Source of the DNA: JAJRRL01 sp047404195 | GTDB lineage: Bacteria > Pseudomonadota > Gammaproteobacteria > JAJRRL01 | Length of the DNA stretch: 64,000 nt | Assembly: GCA_047404195.1 (NCBI GenBank) | Contig: JBDOIU010000012.1 | Coordinates: 107,840-171,839 of the forward strand | Direction of reading: 5' to 3' | Shown here: positions 24,569 to 33,287 of the stretch, in pieces | Position numbering within the stretch: position 1 is the first letter of the stretch | Layout: the number at the start of each line of letters is the position of its first letter | Translations under genes and position numbers: made by a program | The notes under the pieces: generated by a model | Database searches by the model: none | Told to the model about the DNA's origin: nothing | The model's input: only the letters and a program-made list of their open reading frames with translations

Positions 24569-26662
24569 ATGGCAGGAAGATCAGTACCACTAAAGCTCAC
24601 ACGTAACATTGGGATTATGGCCCATATTGATGCGGGTAAGACAACAACAACCGAGCGTGTTCTATTTTATACGGGTGTTTCACATAAGATTGGTGAAGTG
24701 CACGAAGGCAATGCAACCATGGACTGGATGGAGCAAGAGCAGGAGCGTGGTATTACCATCACGTCAGCTGCTACAACATGTTCCTGGAGTGGTATGGCTC
24801 AGCAATTTCCTGCGCACAGGATCAATATTATTGATACACCGGGACACGTAGACTTTACAATTGAGGTTGAGCGTTCCTTGCGTGTTCTTGATGCTGCAGT
24901 TGCTGTTTTCTGTGCTGTTGGTGGCGTGGAACCACAAAGTGAAACTGTTTGGCGTCAGGCCAATCGTTACAGTGTTCCAAGAGCAGTGTTCGTTAACAAA
25001 ATGGACAGAGCCGGTGCTGATTTCCATCGTGTATATGAGCAGATCCTGAATCGCTTGAAAGGTAACCCAATACCAATTCAGTTTCCAATTGGTGCTGAAG
25101 ATAATTTCAAGGGTGTTGTTGACTTAGTTAAGATGAAAGCTATTTACTGGAGTGAAGCAGATCGGGGTGTAACATATACCGAAGAAGACATTCCTGCAGA
25201 TATCGCTGAAGAATGTCAAAAATGGCGTGAGAAGATGGTTGAAGCGGCTGCTGAGTCTGACGATGACCTCATGGAAGCTTACCTTGAAGGTACAGAGCTT
25301 ACAGAAGAGCAGATCAAGTCGGGTTTACGTAAGCGTACAATTGCTAATGAAATAGTTCCAATGATGTGCGGTACTGCCTTTAAAAACAAAGGTGTTCAGG
25401 CCGTGCTAGATGCGGTTGTGGAATTCTTGCCATCACCTTTAGATGTGCCAGCCATTCAAGGTGAGACAGAGTCAGGTGAGCCAACTGAGCGACAATCATC
25501 AGATGATGAGCCATTCTCGGCATTGGCATTTAAGATTGCAACGGATCCATTCGTTGGAACACTGACTTTTGTTCGTGTTTACTCTGGTGTCTTGCAGTCA
25601 GGTACAAGCGTCTTCAACTCGGTGAAGGGTAAGAAAGAGCGTATTGGTCGAATCTTGCAGATGCACGCAAATAGTCGTGAAGAGATCAAAGAGCTGCGTG
25701 CTGGTGACATTGCCGCGGTTGTTGGACTGAAAACGGCAACAACAGGTGATACTTTGTGTGATCCTAGTGATGTCGTTGTGTTAGAGCGTATGGAATTTCC
25801 TGAGCCAGTGATTGCGGTTTCTGTGGAGCCTAAGACCAAAGCTGACCAAGAGAAAATGGGCTTAGCGCTGGGTAAGCTAGCAAAAGAAGATCCATCGTTC
25901 CGTGTCAGTTCAGATGAAGAGTCTGGTCAGACCATTATTTCAGGTATGGGTGAGCTGCACTTGGAAATCATTGTTGATAGAATGATGCGTGAGTTCAAGG
26001 TAGAGGCTAACGTTGGTAAACCACAAGTTGCTTACCGCGAAACAATTCGTGGCATGGTTGAAGAGCAAGCGAAATATGCACGTCAGTCAGGTGGTCGTGG
26101 TCAATACGGTCATGTGTACTTGAAGATTGAGCCCAATGAGGCCGGTGCTGGTTATGAGTTTGTTAATAGCATTTCCGGTGGTGTTGTTCCTCGTGAGTAC
26201 ATCCCAGCAGTAGATAAGGGTATTCAAGAGCAAATGAAAAATGGTGTGATTGCAGGCTATCCAGTTGTTGATGTGAAGGTCACTCTATACGATGGTTCAT
26301 ACCATGATGTTGACTCCAGTGAGATGGCATTTAAAATTGCTGGATCTATGTGTTTCAAGCAGGGTGCTAATAAAGCTTCCCCAGTATTGCTTGAGCCGCT
26401 CATGAAGGTAGAGGTTGTCACTCCTGAAGAGTACATGGGTGATGTGGTTGGAGACCTAAACCGACGCCGTGGTCTGATTCAGGGCATGGATGAAGGTCCA
26501 GCTGGTAAAATCGTTAATGTGGGTGTTCCTCTTGCTGAGATGTTTGGTTATGCAACTAGCCTTCGCTCATTAACGCAGGGTCGTGCGACATACACGATGG
26601 AATTTGATAAATACGTTGAAGCGCCAAGCAATGTTGCTGAAGCGGTCATTAACAAGCAATAA
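24569..26662 (+). CDS. fusA: Elongation factor G
   Basis: EF-G drives ribosomal translocation using GTP. The 697-residue protein shows the G-domain motifs AHIDAGKTTTTER, the switch region QEQERGITITSAATTC, DTPGHVDFTIEVE and NKMDRAGADF. Later come the EF-G domain IV region GGRGQYGHVYLKIEP and the domain V sequence with MDEGPAGKIVNVGVPLAEMF. Length and motif order are normal. GTAGGAGTAATTACA precedes the ATG. It lies between rpsG and tuf in the str operon. Confidence 0.98.
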   Translation: MAGRSVPLKLTRNIGIMAHIDAGKTTTTERVLFYTGVSHKIGEVHEGNATMDWMEQEQERGITITSAATTCSWSGMAQQFPAHRINIIDTPGHVDFTIEVERSLRVLDAAVAVFCAVGGVEPQSETVWRQANRYSVPRAVFVNKMDRAGADFHRVYEQILNRLKGNPIPIQFPIGAEDNFKGVVDLVKMKAIYWSEADRGVTYTEEDIPADIAEECQKWREKMVEAAAESDDDLMEAYLEGTELTEEQIKSGLRKRTIANEIVPMMCGTAFKNKGVQAVLDAVVEFLPSPLDVPAIQGETESGEPTERQSSDDEPFSALAFKIATDPFVGTLTFVRVYSGVLQSGTSVFNSVKGKKERIGRILQMHANSREEIKELRAGDIAAVVGLKTATTGDTLCDPSDVVVLERMEFPEPVIAVSVEPKTKADQEKMGLALGKLAKEDPSFRVSSDEESGQTIISGMGELHLEIIVDRMMREFKVEANVGKPQVAYRETIRGMVEEQAKYARQSGGRGQYGHVYLKIEPNEAGAGYEFVNSISGGVVPREYIPAVDKGIQEQMKNGVIAGYPVVDVKVTLYDGSYHDVDSSEMAFKIAGSMCFKQGANKASPVLLEPLMKVEVVTPEEYMGDVVGDLNRRRGLIQGMDEGPAGKIVNVGVPLAEMFGYATSLRSLTQGRATYTMEFDKYVEAPSNVAEAVINKQ

Positions 26663-26676
26663 AATAGGAGACGAAC

Positions 26677-27867
26677 ATGTCTAAAGAAAAGTTTGAGCGT
26701 GGTAAACCTCACGTAAACGTTGGAACAATTGGTCACGTTGATCATGGTAAGACAACATTGACAGCAGCCATCACAAAAGTACAGTCACAAGTTGGCGGCG
26801 GCGAAGCAGTTGATTTTGAAAACATTGATAAAGCGCCAGAAGAGCGTGAGCGTGGTATTACAATAAGTACGTCACACGTTGAGTACGAGTCAGAGAACCG
26901 TCACTATGCGCACGTAGACTGCCCAGGACACGCTGACTCTGTTAAGAACATGATCACAGGTGCAGCGCAGATGGACGGAGCCATTTTGGTTGTATCAGCA
27001 GCTGACGGCCCAATGCCACAGACACGTGAGCACATTTTGTTGGCACGACAGGTTGGTGTACCACACATCGTTGTTTTCTTGAACAAAGCAGATATGGTTG
27101 ACGATGCTGAGTTGTTAGAGTTGGTTGAAATGGAAGTGCGTGAGCTGCTATCCGAGTACAAATTCCCAGGTGATGACACACCGGTTGTGATTGGTTCAGC
27201 GCTGAAAGCGTTGGAAGGCGATGCTGGTGAGCACGGTGCACAAGCAATTGCTAAGCTAATGGAGGCGTTAGACAGCTACATTCCAGAGCCTGAGCGTGAT
27301 ATCGACAAGCCATTCTTGTTGCCAGTAGAAGACGTTTTCTCAATTTCAGGTCGTGGTACGGTTGTAACAGGTCGTGTTGAGCGCGGTATTGTTAAGGTGG
27401 GTGAAGAAGTTGAAGTTGTGGGTATCCGCGACACGCAAAAGACCACCTGTACTGGTGTTGAGATGTTCCGTAAATTGCTAGACGAAGGTCGAGCAGGTGA
27501 CAATCTTGGTGTATTGTTGCGTGGTTTGAAGCGTGATGACGTTGAGCGTGGTCAGGTGTTAGCGCATCCGGGATCAATTACACCTCATACAAAGTTTGAA
27601 GCAGAGATATACGTTCTATCGAAAGAAGAAGGTGGTCGTCATACACCATTCCTGAATGGTTACCGTCCACAGTTTTACTTCCGTACGACAGACATTACGG
27701 GTGAAGTGACTTTAGGTGAAGGCACAGAGCTTGTTATGCCGGGAGAGAACGTTAAAGTATCAGTATCCATGATTAACCCGATTGCGATGGACGAAGGTCT
27801 TCGTTTCGCGGTTCGTGAAGGTGGCCGTACCGTTGGTGCGGGTGTTGTAACTAAAATTGTAGAGTAA
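26677..27867 (+). CDS. tuf: Elongation factor Tu, copy 2, with Tyr87 to Ser change
   Basis: This is the second EF-Tu gene, in the str operon after fusA. Its protein is identical to copy 1 (9838-11028) except for one residue. In DCPGHADSVKNM, Ser (TCT) replaces the nearly invariant Tyr (TAT) three residues after the catalytic His of switch II. By eye the two genes differ at seven nucleotides in the first 375 coding bases. They then look identical for about 800 bases and differ again only in the last few codons and the stop. The ribosome binding region GGAGACGAAC is also shared. Such pairs are kept alike by gene conversion (established for tufA/tufB of enterics). Confidence 0.98.
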   Translation: MSKEKFERGKPHVNVGTIGHVDHGKTTLTAAITKVQSQVGGGEAVDFENIDKAPEERERGITISTSHVEYESENRHYAHVDCPGHADSVKNMITGAAQMDGAILVVSAADGPMPQTREHILLARQVGVPHIVVFLNKADMVDDAELLELVEMEVRELLSEYKFPGDDTPVVIGSALKALEGDAGEHGAQAIAKLMEALDSYIPEPERDIDKPFLLPVEDVFSISGRGTVVTGRVERGIVKVGEEVEVVGIRDTQKTTCTGVEMFRKLLDEGRAGDNLGVLLRGLKRDDVERGQVLAHPGSITPHTKFEAEIYVLSKEEGGRHTPFLNGYRPQFYFRTTDITGEVTLGEGTELVMPGENVKVSVSMINPIAMDEGLRFAVREGGRTVGAGVVTKIVE

Positions 27868-27872
27868 CCATT

Positions 27873-28199
27873 ATGGCATTAGCGAATCAAAAAATTAGAA
27901 TCCGACTGAAAAGTCATGATTATCGTCTGTTGGATAGTGCTGTTAAGTTGATTGTATCAACTGCACAGCGTACGGGTGCCGTTATATGCGGACCTGTGCC
28001 TTTGCCAACGAAACGTGAGAAGTACACTGTGCTTATCTCACCGCACGTGAACAAAGATGCTCGTGATCAGTATGAAATTCTCACACACAAGCGCATGCTA
28101 GATGTGTGTGAGTTAACAGACAGAACAGTTGATGCGCTTCTGAAGCTGGACTTATCGTCAGGTGTGGCGGTAGACATTAGTGTAGACGACATAGATTAG
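27873..28199 (+). CDS. rpsJ: 30S ribosomal protein S10
   Basis: S10 is a 30S head protein that also serves as NusE in antitermination. The 108-residue protein begins MALANQKIRIRLKSHDYRLL and has GPVPLPTKREKYTVLISPHV and NKDARDQYEILTHKRMLDV. The start is only five bases after the tuf stop, with no room for an L4-binding S10 leader as in E. coli. The S10 operon is therefore probably read through from the str operon here. Confidence 0.97.
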   Translation: MALANQKIRIRLKSHDYRLLDSAVKLIVSTAQRTGAVICGPVPLPTKREKYTVLISPHVNKDARDQYEILTHKRMLDVCELTDRTVDALLKLDLSSGVAVDISVDDID

Positions 28200-28245
28200 T
28201 AGGCCGCGCGGAGAAGTTTAATCGCGCACAATTCTGGAGATTAAA

Positions 28246-28887
28246 ATGGTAGCACAACTCATAGCTAAAAAAATTGGCATGACGCAAGAGTTCTGTCCCG
28301 AAACTGGGAGAAGAATTCCGTTGTCTGTTGTACAGGCACTTCCTAATACCTTAATGCAGGTAATAGAAGGTGATTATCATGCAGTGAAGTTGGCTGTTGG
28401 CGCTGTACGTGCCGATAAGCTTTCCAAAGCACAAGCAGGGCAATTCGCAAAATACGATGTGGCGCCTGCCAAACAGGTTCGTGAGCTTCGTATCGATGCC
28501 AGCGAAGTTGAGCAGTACAAAGAAAAGCAGTCGCTTGCTGTCACTGATTTTTCAGCGGGTGAGTTTGTAAACGTTCAAGGTAAAGTTCGTGGTAAGGGTT
28601 ATGCCGGTGTTGTGAAGAGACATAACTTTTCAACTCAGCGTATGTCACACGGTAACTCAAAAGCGCACAGGGCTCCAGGTTCAATCGGAATGTGTCAAAC
28701 ACCAGGACGTGTATTTAAGAATAAGAAAATGTCTGGGCATATGGGTAATGTTCCGAGGACTATCGAAAACCTCAAAATTCACCGCATTGATGAAGAACGC
28801 GGATTGATGCTGATTGAGGGCGCTGTTCCTGGCGCACCAGGTACCCAGCTTCTGGTTTTTTCATCGACCAAAAAGCAAAAATCGTAG
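28246..28887 (+). CDS. rplC: 50S ribosomal protein L3
   Basis: L3 nucleates 50S assembly and reaches toward the peptidyl transferase centre. The 213-residue protein has MVAQLIAKKIGMTQEF at the start, VRGKGYAGVVKRHNF and the loop region RMSHGNSKAHRAPGSIGMCQ then TPGRVF. In E. coli the loop reads GQNQTPG, with Gln150 methylated by PrmB; here the aligned residue is Met. The ATG has a CTGGAGATTAAA site. An inverted repeat GCGCG...CGCGC lies in the 46-base gap after rpsJ. Confidence 0.97.
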   Translation: MVAQLIAKKIGMTQEFCPETGRRIPLSVVQALPNTLMQVIEGDYHAVKLAVGAVRADKLSKAQAGQFAKYDVAPAKQVRELRIDASEVEQYKEKQSLAVTDFSAGEFVNVQGKVRGKGYAGVVKRHNFSTQRMSHGNSKAHRAPGSIGMCQTPGRVFKNKKMSGHMGNVPRTIENLKIHRIDEERGLMLIEGAVPGAPGTQLLVFSSTKKQKS

Positions 28888-28896
28888 GGGACAATC

Positions 28897-29475
28897 ATGA
28901 CAGTACTAAATTTACCAAGCGTACCATTTAATAACGACCTAGTGCAGCAAGCAGTTGTTGCATATCGGGCAAATGCACGTAGACAGATCTCAGCGAATAA
29001 AAATCGCTCTGCTGTCAGTGGTGGCGGCAAAAAGCCCTGGTCACAAAAAGGATCAGGTAATGCAAGGGCAGGTACAAGACGAAGCCCACTCTTCCGTGGA
29101 GGGGGTGTGACATTCGCTAAATTGACAGGAAAGCAACCAAATTATAGTAAAGCATTGCCAAAAAAAATGTATGCAGCAGCCATGAAAAATATCTTGGTTG
29201 AGCTAGACAGACGTTCAATGGTAAAGCTGGTTGGTGATATCAGCGTGGCTGATCATAAAACCAAGTCATTCACACAGTGGATGTCTGACAATGAAGTTGA
29301 ATCAGGTCTTATTCTGGTAGACGAAGTTTCTGAGCATTTGGCTCTCGCATCGCGTAATGTTAAAGGTATTTCAGTTGTATTGGCATCACACGTGGATCCG
29401 TACAGTTTATCAACCTGCCATCAGCTCATTATCACAGAAAAAGCTAAGAAGCAGTTAGAGGAGAGGTTCCAATGA
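28897..29475 (+). CDS. rplD: 50S ribosomal protein L4
   Basis: L4 binds 23S domain I and its loop lines the exit tunnel. The 192-residue protein has the loop sequence GGGKKPWSQKGSGNARAGTR and RSPLFRGGGVTFAK, then KKMYAAAMKNILVEL. In E. coli L4 represses the S10 operon, but no leader is seen here for that. The stop overlaps the rplW start (ATGA). Confidence 0.96.
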   Translation: MTVLNLPSVPFNNDLVQQAVVAYRANARRQISANKNRSAVSGGGKKPWSQKGSGNARAGTRRSPLFRGGGVTFAKLTGKQPNYSKALPKKMYAAAMKNILVELDRRSMVKLVGDISVADHKTKSFTQWMSDNEVESGLILVDEVSEHLALASRNVKGISVVLASHVDPYSLSTCHQLIITEKAKKQLEERFQ

Positions 29476-29750
29476 GTTTAACCGAACGAGATTGTGTCGT
29501 CTTGAAGCGCTGCCATGTTACTGAAAAGTCATATGATAAGTATGTCTTTGAAGTTGATAAGACAGCTACTAAATCACAGATTGCTAAAGCGGTCGAGAAT
29601 ATGTACAATGTCACAGTTGAGAAAGTGACCACGCTACTTGTCAAGGGTAAGCGGGTACGTGCTGGTCGTCGATTAGCGAAGCGTCGTGATTGGAAAAAAG
29701 CGTATGTCATGTTGAAAGACGGTGATTCCATTCAAGAGCTTGAAAGTTAA
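29472..29750 (+). CDS. rplW: 50S ribosomal protein L23
   Basis: L23 sits at the tunnel exit and docks trigger factor and SRP. The 92-residue protein contains CHVTEKSYDKYVFEVDKTAT, KSQIAKAVENMYNVTVEKV and the C-terminal KRVRAGRRLAKRRDWKKAYV. Length and place between rplD and rplB are normal. GAGGAGAGGTTCCA precedes the ATG, inside the end of rplD. Confidence 0.96.
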   Translation: MSLTERDCVVLKRCHVTEKSYDKYVFEVDKTATKSQIAKAVENMYNVTVEKVTTLLVKGKRVRAGRRLAKRRDWKKAYVMLKDGDSIQELES

Positions 29751-29767
29751 TTAAGGGGTTTGTTGTT

Positions 29768-30616
29768 ATGACTAAACAGCTAAAAGTACAAGTTAAAAAG
29801 TGCCGACCAACCTCTGCAGGTCGTCGTCATAAAGTGATTGTTCGTGCAGATAATATACACAGTGGTGCGCCATACGCACCTTTAACTGAGCGTATTCAGC
29901 AAAGTGCAGGTCGAAATAGTGGTGGTCGTTTGACTGTTCGCCGAGCATCGGCGATGCATCGACGTAAGTATCGAATCATTGACTGGAAGCGTTCACAGTT
30001 CGACGGTAAAACTGCCGTTGTAGAGCGTTTTGAGCGCGATCCAAACAGATCAGCATTGATTGCACTCATTTGCTACGAAAATGGATCACGTGCTTATATC
30101 ATTCTGCCTAAGGGACTGAAAATTGGCGATAAAGTGCAAACAGGTCCATCAGCTCCGATTGCCGTTGGTAACACATTACCACTAGATAATATCCCAAACG
30201 GTACCACCATTCACAACATTGAGCTTAAGCCTGGTAAAGGTGCTCAGTTGGTGAGAAGTGCAGGTTCTTTTGCTCAGTTAGCTGGTCGTGATGGAAAATA
30301 TGCAATTATTCGCTTAAAGTCTGGCGAAATGCGTAAAGTTCTGTTATCCTGCCGAGCTACGGTTGGTGAAGTTGCTTTTTCAGAGCATTCCTTGGCCAAG
30401 CATGGTAAAGCTGGGGCAAGACGCTGGCGTGGTTCACGTCCAAAGGTACGTGGTGTTGCTATGAACCCGATTGACCACCCGCATGGTGGTGGTGAAGGTA
30501 AGACATCAGGTGGTCGCCATCCAGTCAGCAGAACAGGTGTTCCTGCCAAAGGTGCTAGAACACGTCGTAACAAGCGTACAGACACATTCCGTGTTCGTCG
30601 CCGTGGTAAGAAATAG
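29768..30616 (+). CDS. rplB: 50S ribosomal protein L2
   Basis: L2 is needed for subunit joining and peptidyl transferase activity. The 282-residue protein has the N-terminal KCRPTSAGRRHKV, GRNSGGRLTVRRASAMHRRK and the conserved GVAMNPIDHPHGGGEGKTSG, which contains the key His of the DHPHGGG motif. The start of the RNA-binding domain (RIIDWKRSQFDGKTAVVERF) is slightly diverged. AAGGGGTTTGTTGTT is a good ribosome binding site before the ATG. Confidence 0.97.
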   Translation: MTKQLKVQVKKCRPTSAGRRHKVIVRADNIHSGAPYAPLTERIQQSAGRNSGGRLTVRRASAMHRRKYRIIDWKRSQFDGKTAVVERFERDPNRSALIALICYENGSRAYIILPKGLKIGDKVQTGPSAPIAVGNTLPLDNIPNGTTIHNIELKPGKGAQLVRSAGSFAQLAGRDGKYAIIRLKSGEMRKVLLSCRATVGEVAFSEHSLAKHGKAGARRWRGSRPKVRGVAMNPIDHPHGGGEGKTSGGRHPVSRTGVPAKGARTRRNKRTDTFRVRRRGKK

Positions 30617-30633
30617 AGTAAAGGGGTAGCCAA

Positions 30634-30924
30634 GTGGGAAGTAGATCACTTCGAAAGGGGCCATTTGTTGATCATCACCTATTGAAAAAGGTGGAAGCAA
30701 TTGTATCAACAGGACAGGCTGCGATGAATCGCAAAGTCATACAAACATGGTCACGTAGATCCATGATATTGCCAGACTTTGTTGGCCTTACATTTGCCGT
30801 ACATAACGGTCGTGAGTTTATTCCAGTTCTAATTACGGAAGCAATGGTTGGCCATAAGTTGGGTGAGTTCTCGCCCACGCGGACATTTAAAGGTCACTCA
30901 GGCGACAACAAAGGTAAGAAATAA
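30634..30924 (+). CDS. rpsS: 30S ribosomal protein S19
   Basis: S19 pairs with S13 in the 30S head. The 96-residue protein shows GSRSLRKGPFVDHHLLKKVE, IQTWSRRSMILPDFVGLTFA, VHNGREFIPVLITEAMVGHK and GEFSPTRTFKGHSGD. The start is GTG at 30634 with AAGGGG eight bases upstream. The stop overlaps an ATG upstream of rplV. Confidence 0.97.
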   Translation: MGSRSLRKGPFVDHHLLKKVEAIVSTGQAAMNRKVIQTWSRRSMILPDFVGLTFAVHNGREFIPVLITEAMVGHKLGEFSPTRTFKGHSGDNKGKK

Positions 30925-30938
30925 TGGGAGCAGATAAC

Positions 30939-31295
30939 ATGAGCACATCAACTGCAAGAGCAGTGTTAAAGAATGTACCCATCAGTGCACAAAAACTAAG
31001 GCTCTCTGCCGATTTAGTTCGTGGAAAGAGTGTCAACAAAGCACTGAACGTTCTTAATTTTTCAGTTAAGAAGAGCGCCAAGATTGTATCTAAGGTCTTG
31101 ATGTCAGCTGCTGCTAACGCAGAGAATAACAATGGCCTAGATCTGGATGAACTTTTCATCAAAGAAATATTCGTTGACCAGGCTCGAAGTGCCTTTCGCC
31201 TTAAAGCGCGAGCAAAAGGCCGTTCAAACCGTATTATAAAGCGCAGTAGTCACTTGACGATTGTTGTTGCAGAGCAGGATGAGGAGAATAACTAA
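30939..31295 (+). CDS. rplV: 50S ribosomal protein L22
   Basis: L22 lines the exit tunnel; its beta-hairpin is near the macrolide site. The 118-residue protein has ISAQKLRLSADLVRGKSVNK, SAAANAENNNGLDLDELFIK and RAKGRSNRIIKRSSHLTIVV. The hairpin tip reads DQARSAFRLKARAKGR against DEGPSMKRIMPRAKGR in E. coli: same length, different residues. I chose the ATG at 30939, nine bases after GGGAG; an ATG at 30924 would add five residues and overlap the rpsS stop. Confidence 0.95.
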   Translation: MSTSTARAVLKNVPISAQKLRLSADLVRGKSVNKALNVLNFSVKKSAKIVSKVLMSAAANAENNNGLDLDELFIKEIFVDQARSAFRLKARAKGRSNRIIKRSSHLTIVVAEQDEENN

Positions 31296-31990
31296 TGGGT
31301 CAAAAAGTACACCCCTATGGCATGCGCCTTGGAATCAACAAAGATTGGGTTTCAGAATGGATGGCTAAAAGCAAAAAAGACTTTGCTAGCAATATTCACA
31401 GTGATCACGTCATTCGAGAGGAAATTCAAGCAAAGCTTGGTAAATCTGCTATTTCTTCAATTGTTATCGAGCGCCGAAGTCAAACCAATATCAAGGTTAT
31501 TGTGTATTGTGCTAGACCAGGTGTGATTATTGGTAAAAGAGGCGGCGATCTTGAGAAGGTACAAAAAGACTTGCTCAAGAAAACAGGCGTGAAGAAACTA
31601 CAAATCTCTGTAAAAGAAGTTAAGAAACCTGAAGTTATTTCAAAGCTCGTTGCAGAGTCAGTTGCACAGCAGCTTGAGCGTCGTATGCCTTTCAGAAGGG
31701 TTTTGAAGCGTACAATCCAAAACACCATGCGTGCTGGTGCTCAAGGTGTCAAAATTGCTGTGAGTGGTCGTTTGGGTGGAGCTGAGATCGCAAGACGTGA
31801 GTGGCAGATTGAAGGTAGAGTCCCGCTGCATACATTCAGAGCCGATATCGACTATGGTACTGCTTTAGCATCAACCACATACGGTGTGATTGGCGTCAAA
31901 GTATGGATTTATAAAGGTGAAAAACAATTTACTGCTAATAAGTACGATAAAGCAGACGTTGTTGCGCCCCAAGACAAAGACAAGAAGTAG
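31295..31990 (+). CDS. rpsC: 30S ribosomal protein S3
   Basis: S3 is at the mRNA entry and has a KH domain. The 231-residue protein starts MGQKVHPYGMRLGINKDWVS and holds the KH core ARPGVIIGKRGGDLEKVQKD, then EGRVPLHTFRADIDYGTALA and GVIGVKVWIYKGEK. The start overlaps the rplV stop (TAATG). The C-terminal tail is short and charged. Confidence 0.97.
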   Translation: MGQKVHPYGMRLGINKDWVSEWMAKSKKDFASNIHSDHVIREEIQAKLGKSAISSIVIERRSQTNIKVIVYCARPGVIIGKRGGDLEKVQKDLLKKTGVKKLQISVKEVKKPEVISKLVAESVAQQLERRMPFRRVLKRTIQNTMRAGAQGVKIAVSGRLGGAEIARREWQIEGRVPLHTFRADIDYGTALASTTYGVIGVKVWIYKGEKQFTANKYDKADVVAPQDKDKK

Positions 31991-31999
31991 AGGCAGCAA

Positions 32000-32416
32000 A
32001 TGTTACAACCTAAAAGAAGTAAATTCCGTAAAATGTTCAAAGGACGGAACCGAGGCTCTGCCCATCGCGGAAATAAAGTTTCATTTGGTCAATTCGGAAT
32101 GAAAGCAACTGGCCACTCCCGTATTTCCGCCCGTCAAATCGAGGCTGCTCGTCGTACCATTACACGAGCAATCAAAAGAAGTGGTGATGTTATTATCCGG
32201 ATTTTCCCAGACAAACCAATCACAGCTAAGCCTCTTGAAGTTCGACAAGGTAAAGGTAAAGGTAGCGTTGCTTACTACGCTGCATTGGTTCAGCCTGGTC
32301 GCGTCATGTTTGAATTGGACGGTGTGTCAGAAGAGCTCGCAAGAGAAGCATTTAAACTCGCCGCTGCTAAATTGCCTGTCGGTGTCGTATTCGTAACAAG
32401 GGGGCAAAGTATATGA
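32000..32416 (+). CDS. rplP: 50S ribosomal protein L16
   Basis: L16 helps position tRNA at the A site. The 138-residue protein begins MLQPKRSKFRKMFKGRNRGS and has SFGQFGMKATGHSRISARQI, the loop VRQGKGKGSVAYYAALVQPG with the hydroxylatable Arg kept, and EELAREAFKLAAAKLPVGVV. The residue after that Arg is Gln instead of Met. The stop overlaps the rpmC start (ATGA). Confidence 0.97.
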   Translation: MLQPKRSKFRKMFKGRNRGSAHRGNKVSFGQFGMKATGHSRISARQIEAARRTITRAIKRSGDVIIRIFPDKPITAKPLEVRQGKGKGSVAYYAALVQPGRVMFELDGVSEELAREAFKLAAAKLPVGVVFVTRGQSI

Positions 32417-32616
32417 AGACTCTTGACCAGCTACGTGCTCTTACACAGCCAGAGCTACAAACAGAATTGGTTGCAGGCCAAAAAAATTATGCAGTGGAGC
32501 GACTCAAGTCTGAAGCAGAGCGTTCACGCGATAGTTTTTGCTTACGCAAACATCGTCGTTACGTTGCAAGAATCAAAACGCTGTTAACAGCAATCGCAAA
32601 CAAGAGTGAGGCGTAG
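32413..32616 (+). CDS. rpmC: 50S ribosomal protein L29
   Basis: A 67-residue two-helix protein near the tunnel exit. The sequence MKTLDQLRALTQPELQTELV fits L29. CLRKHRRYVARIKTLLTAI stands for the family helix with the usual R..IA.I.T motif. It overlaps rplP by four bases, which implies translational coupling. Confidence 0.93.
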   Translation: MKTLDQLRALTQPELQTELVAGQKNYAVERLKSEAERSRDSFCLRKHRRYVARIKTLLTAIANKSEA

Positions 32617-32619
32617 ATT

Positions 32620-32880
32620 ATGACGACAGGTCAAGATAAAACTTCTAGAAGCATTGAGGGTGTTGTGCAGTCAACTGCAATGAAAACCATTCGCGTTAAA
32701 ACCAGTACGCGAGTACCGCACCCACGTTATAAAAAGATAATCGTTAAGAGTCGTCATTACCTAGCGCATGATGAAGAAAACACATGCTCAGTCGGTGACT
32801 TGGTGGTAATTGAGGAATCACGTGCTCGATCTAAGAATAAATCTTGGGCGCTAGTGAATGTTAAGAAAAAAGCCAGTTAA
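32620..32880 (+). CDS. rpsQ: 30S ribosomal protein S17
   Basis: The 86-residue OB-fold protein contains the S17 signature: SIEGVVQSTAMKTIRVKTST, VPHPRYKKIIVKSRHYLAHD and ENTCSVGDLVVIEESRARSK. It follows rpmC by three bases. Confidence 0.96.
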   Translation: MTTGQDKTSRSIEGVVQSTAMKTIRVKTSTRVPHPRYKKIIVKSRHYLAHDEENTCSVGDLVVIEESRARSKNKSWALVNVKKKAS

Positions 32881-32901
32881 GTACGGCTAGGAGTAATTGA
32901 A

Positions 32902-33273
32902 ATGATTCAAATGCAAACTGTTCTCGAAGTCGCCGACAACACCGGTGCTACTAAGGTGCAATGTATTAAGGTTCTTGGGGGATCACACAGACGTTACGCA
33001 GGCGTTGGTGATGTCATCGTAGTCAGTGTGACTGAGTCCAAGGGTGCTAACAGCAAGGCTAAAAAAGGCCAGGTTGTCAAAGCTGTCGTTGTACGTACTA
33101 AAAAAGGTGTTCGCCGAAGCGATGGTTCAATCATACGCTTTGATAGCAATGCTGTTGTGATCATTAATGCACAAAACCAACCAGTTGGTACGCGGGTATC
33201 TGGCGCCGTAGCAAGAGAGCTGCGCCAACTCAATTTCATGAAAATCATTTCACTCGCAGACGAAGTGCTGTAA
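32902..33273 (+). CDS. rplN: 50S ribosomal protein L14
   Basis: The 123-residue protein is well conserved: MIQMQTVLEVADNTGATKVQ, IKVLGGSHRRYAGVGDVIVV, AKKGQVVKAVVVRTKKGVRR and GTRVSGAVARELRQLNFMKI. It contacts the 30S side. TAGGAGTAATTGAA precedes the ATG. Confidence 0.97.
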   Translation: MIQMQTVLEVADNTGATKVQCIKVLGGSHRRYAGVGDVIVVSVTESKGANSKAKKGQVVKAVVVRTKKGVRRSDGSIIRFDSNAVVIINAQNQPVGTRVSGAVARELRQLNFMKIISLADEVL

Positions 33274-33287
33274 TTATCTCAGGAGTT

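Noticed and set aside
9838..27867. The two tuf copies as part of a mobile duplication
   Set aside because: Only the tuf gene itself is shared, with different flanks in two standard operon positions, so this is the usual tufA/tufB pair.
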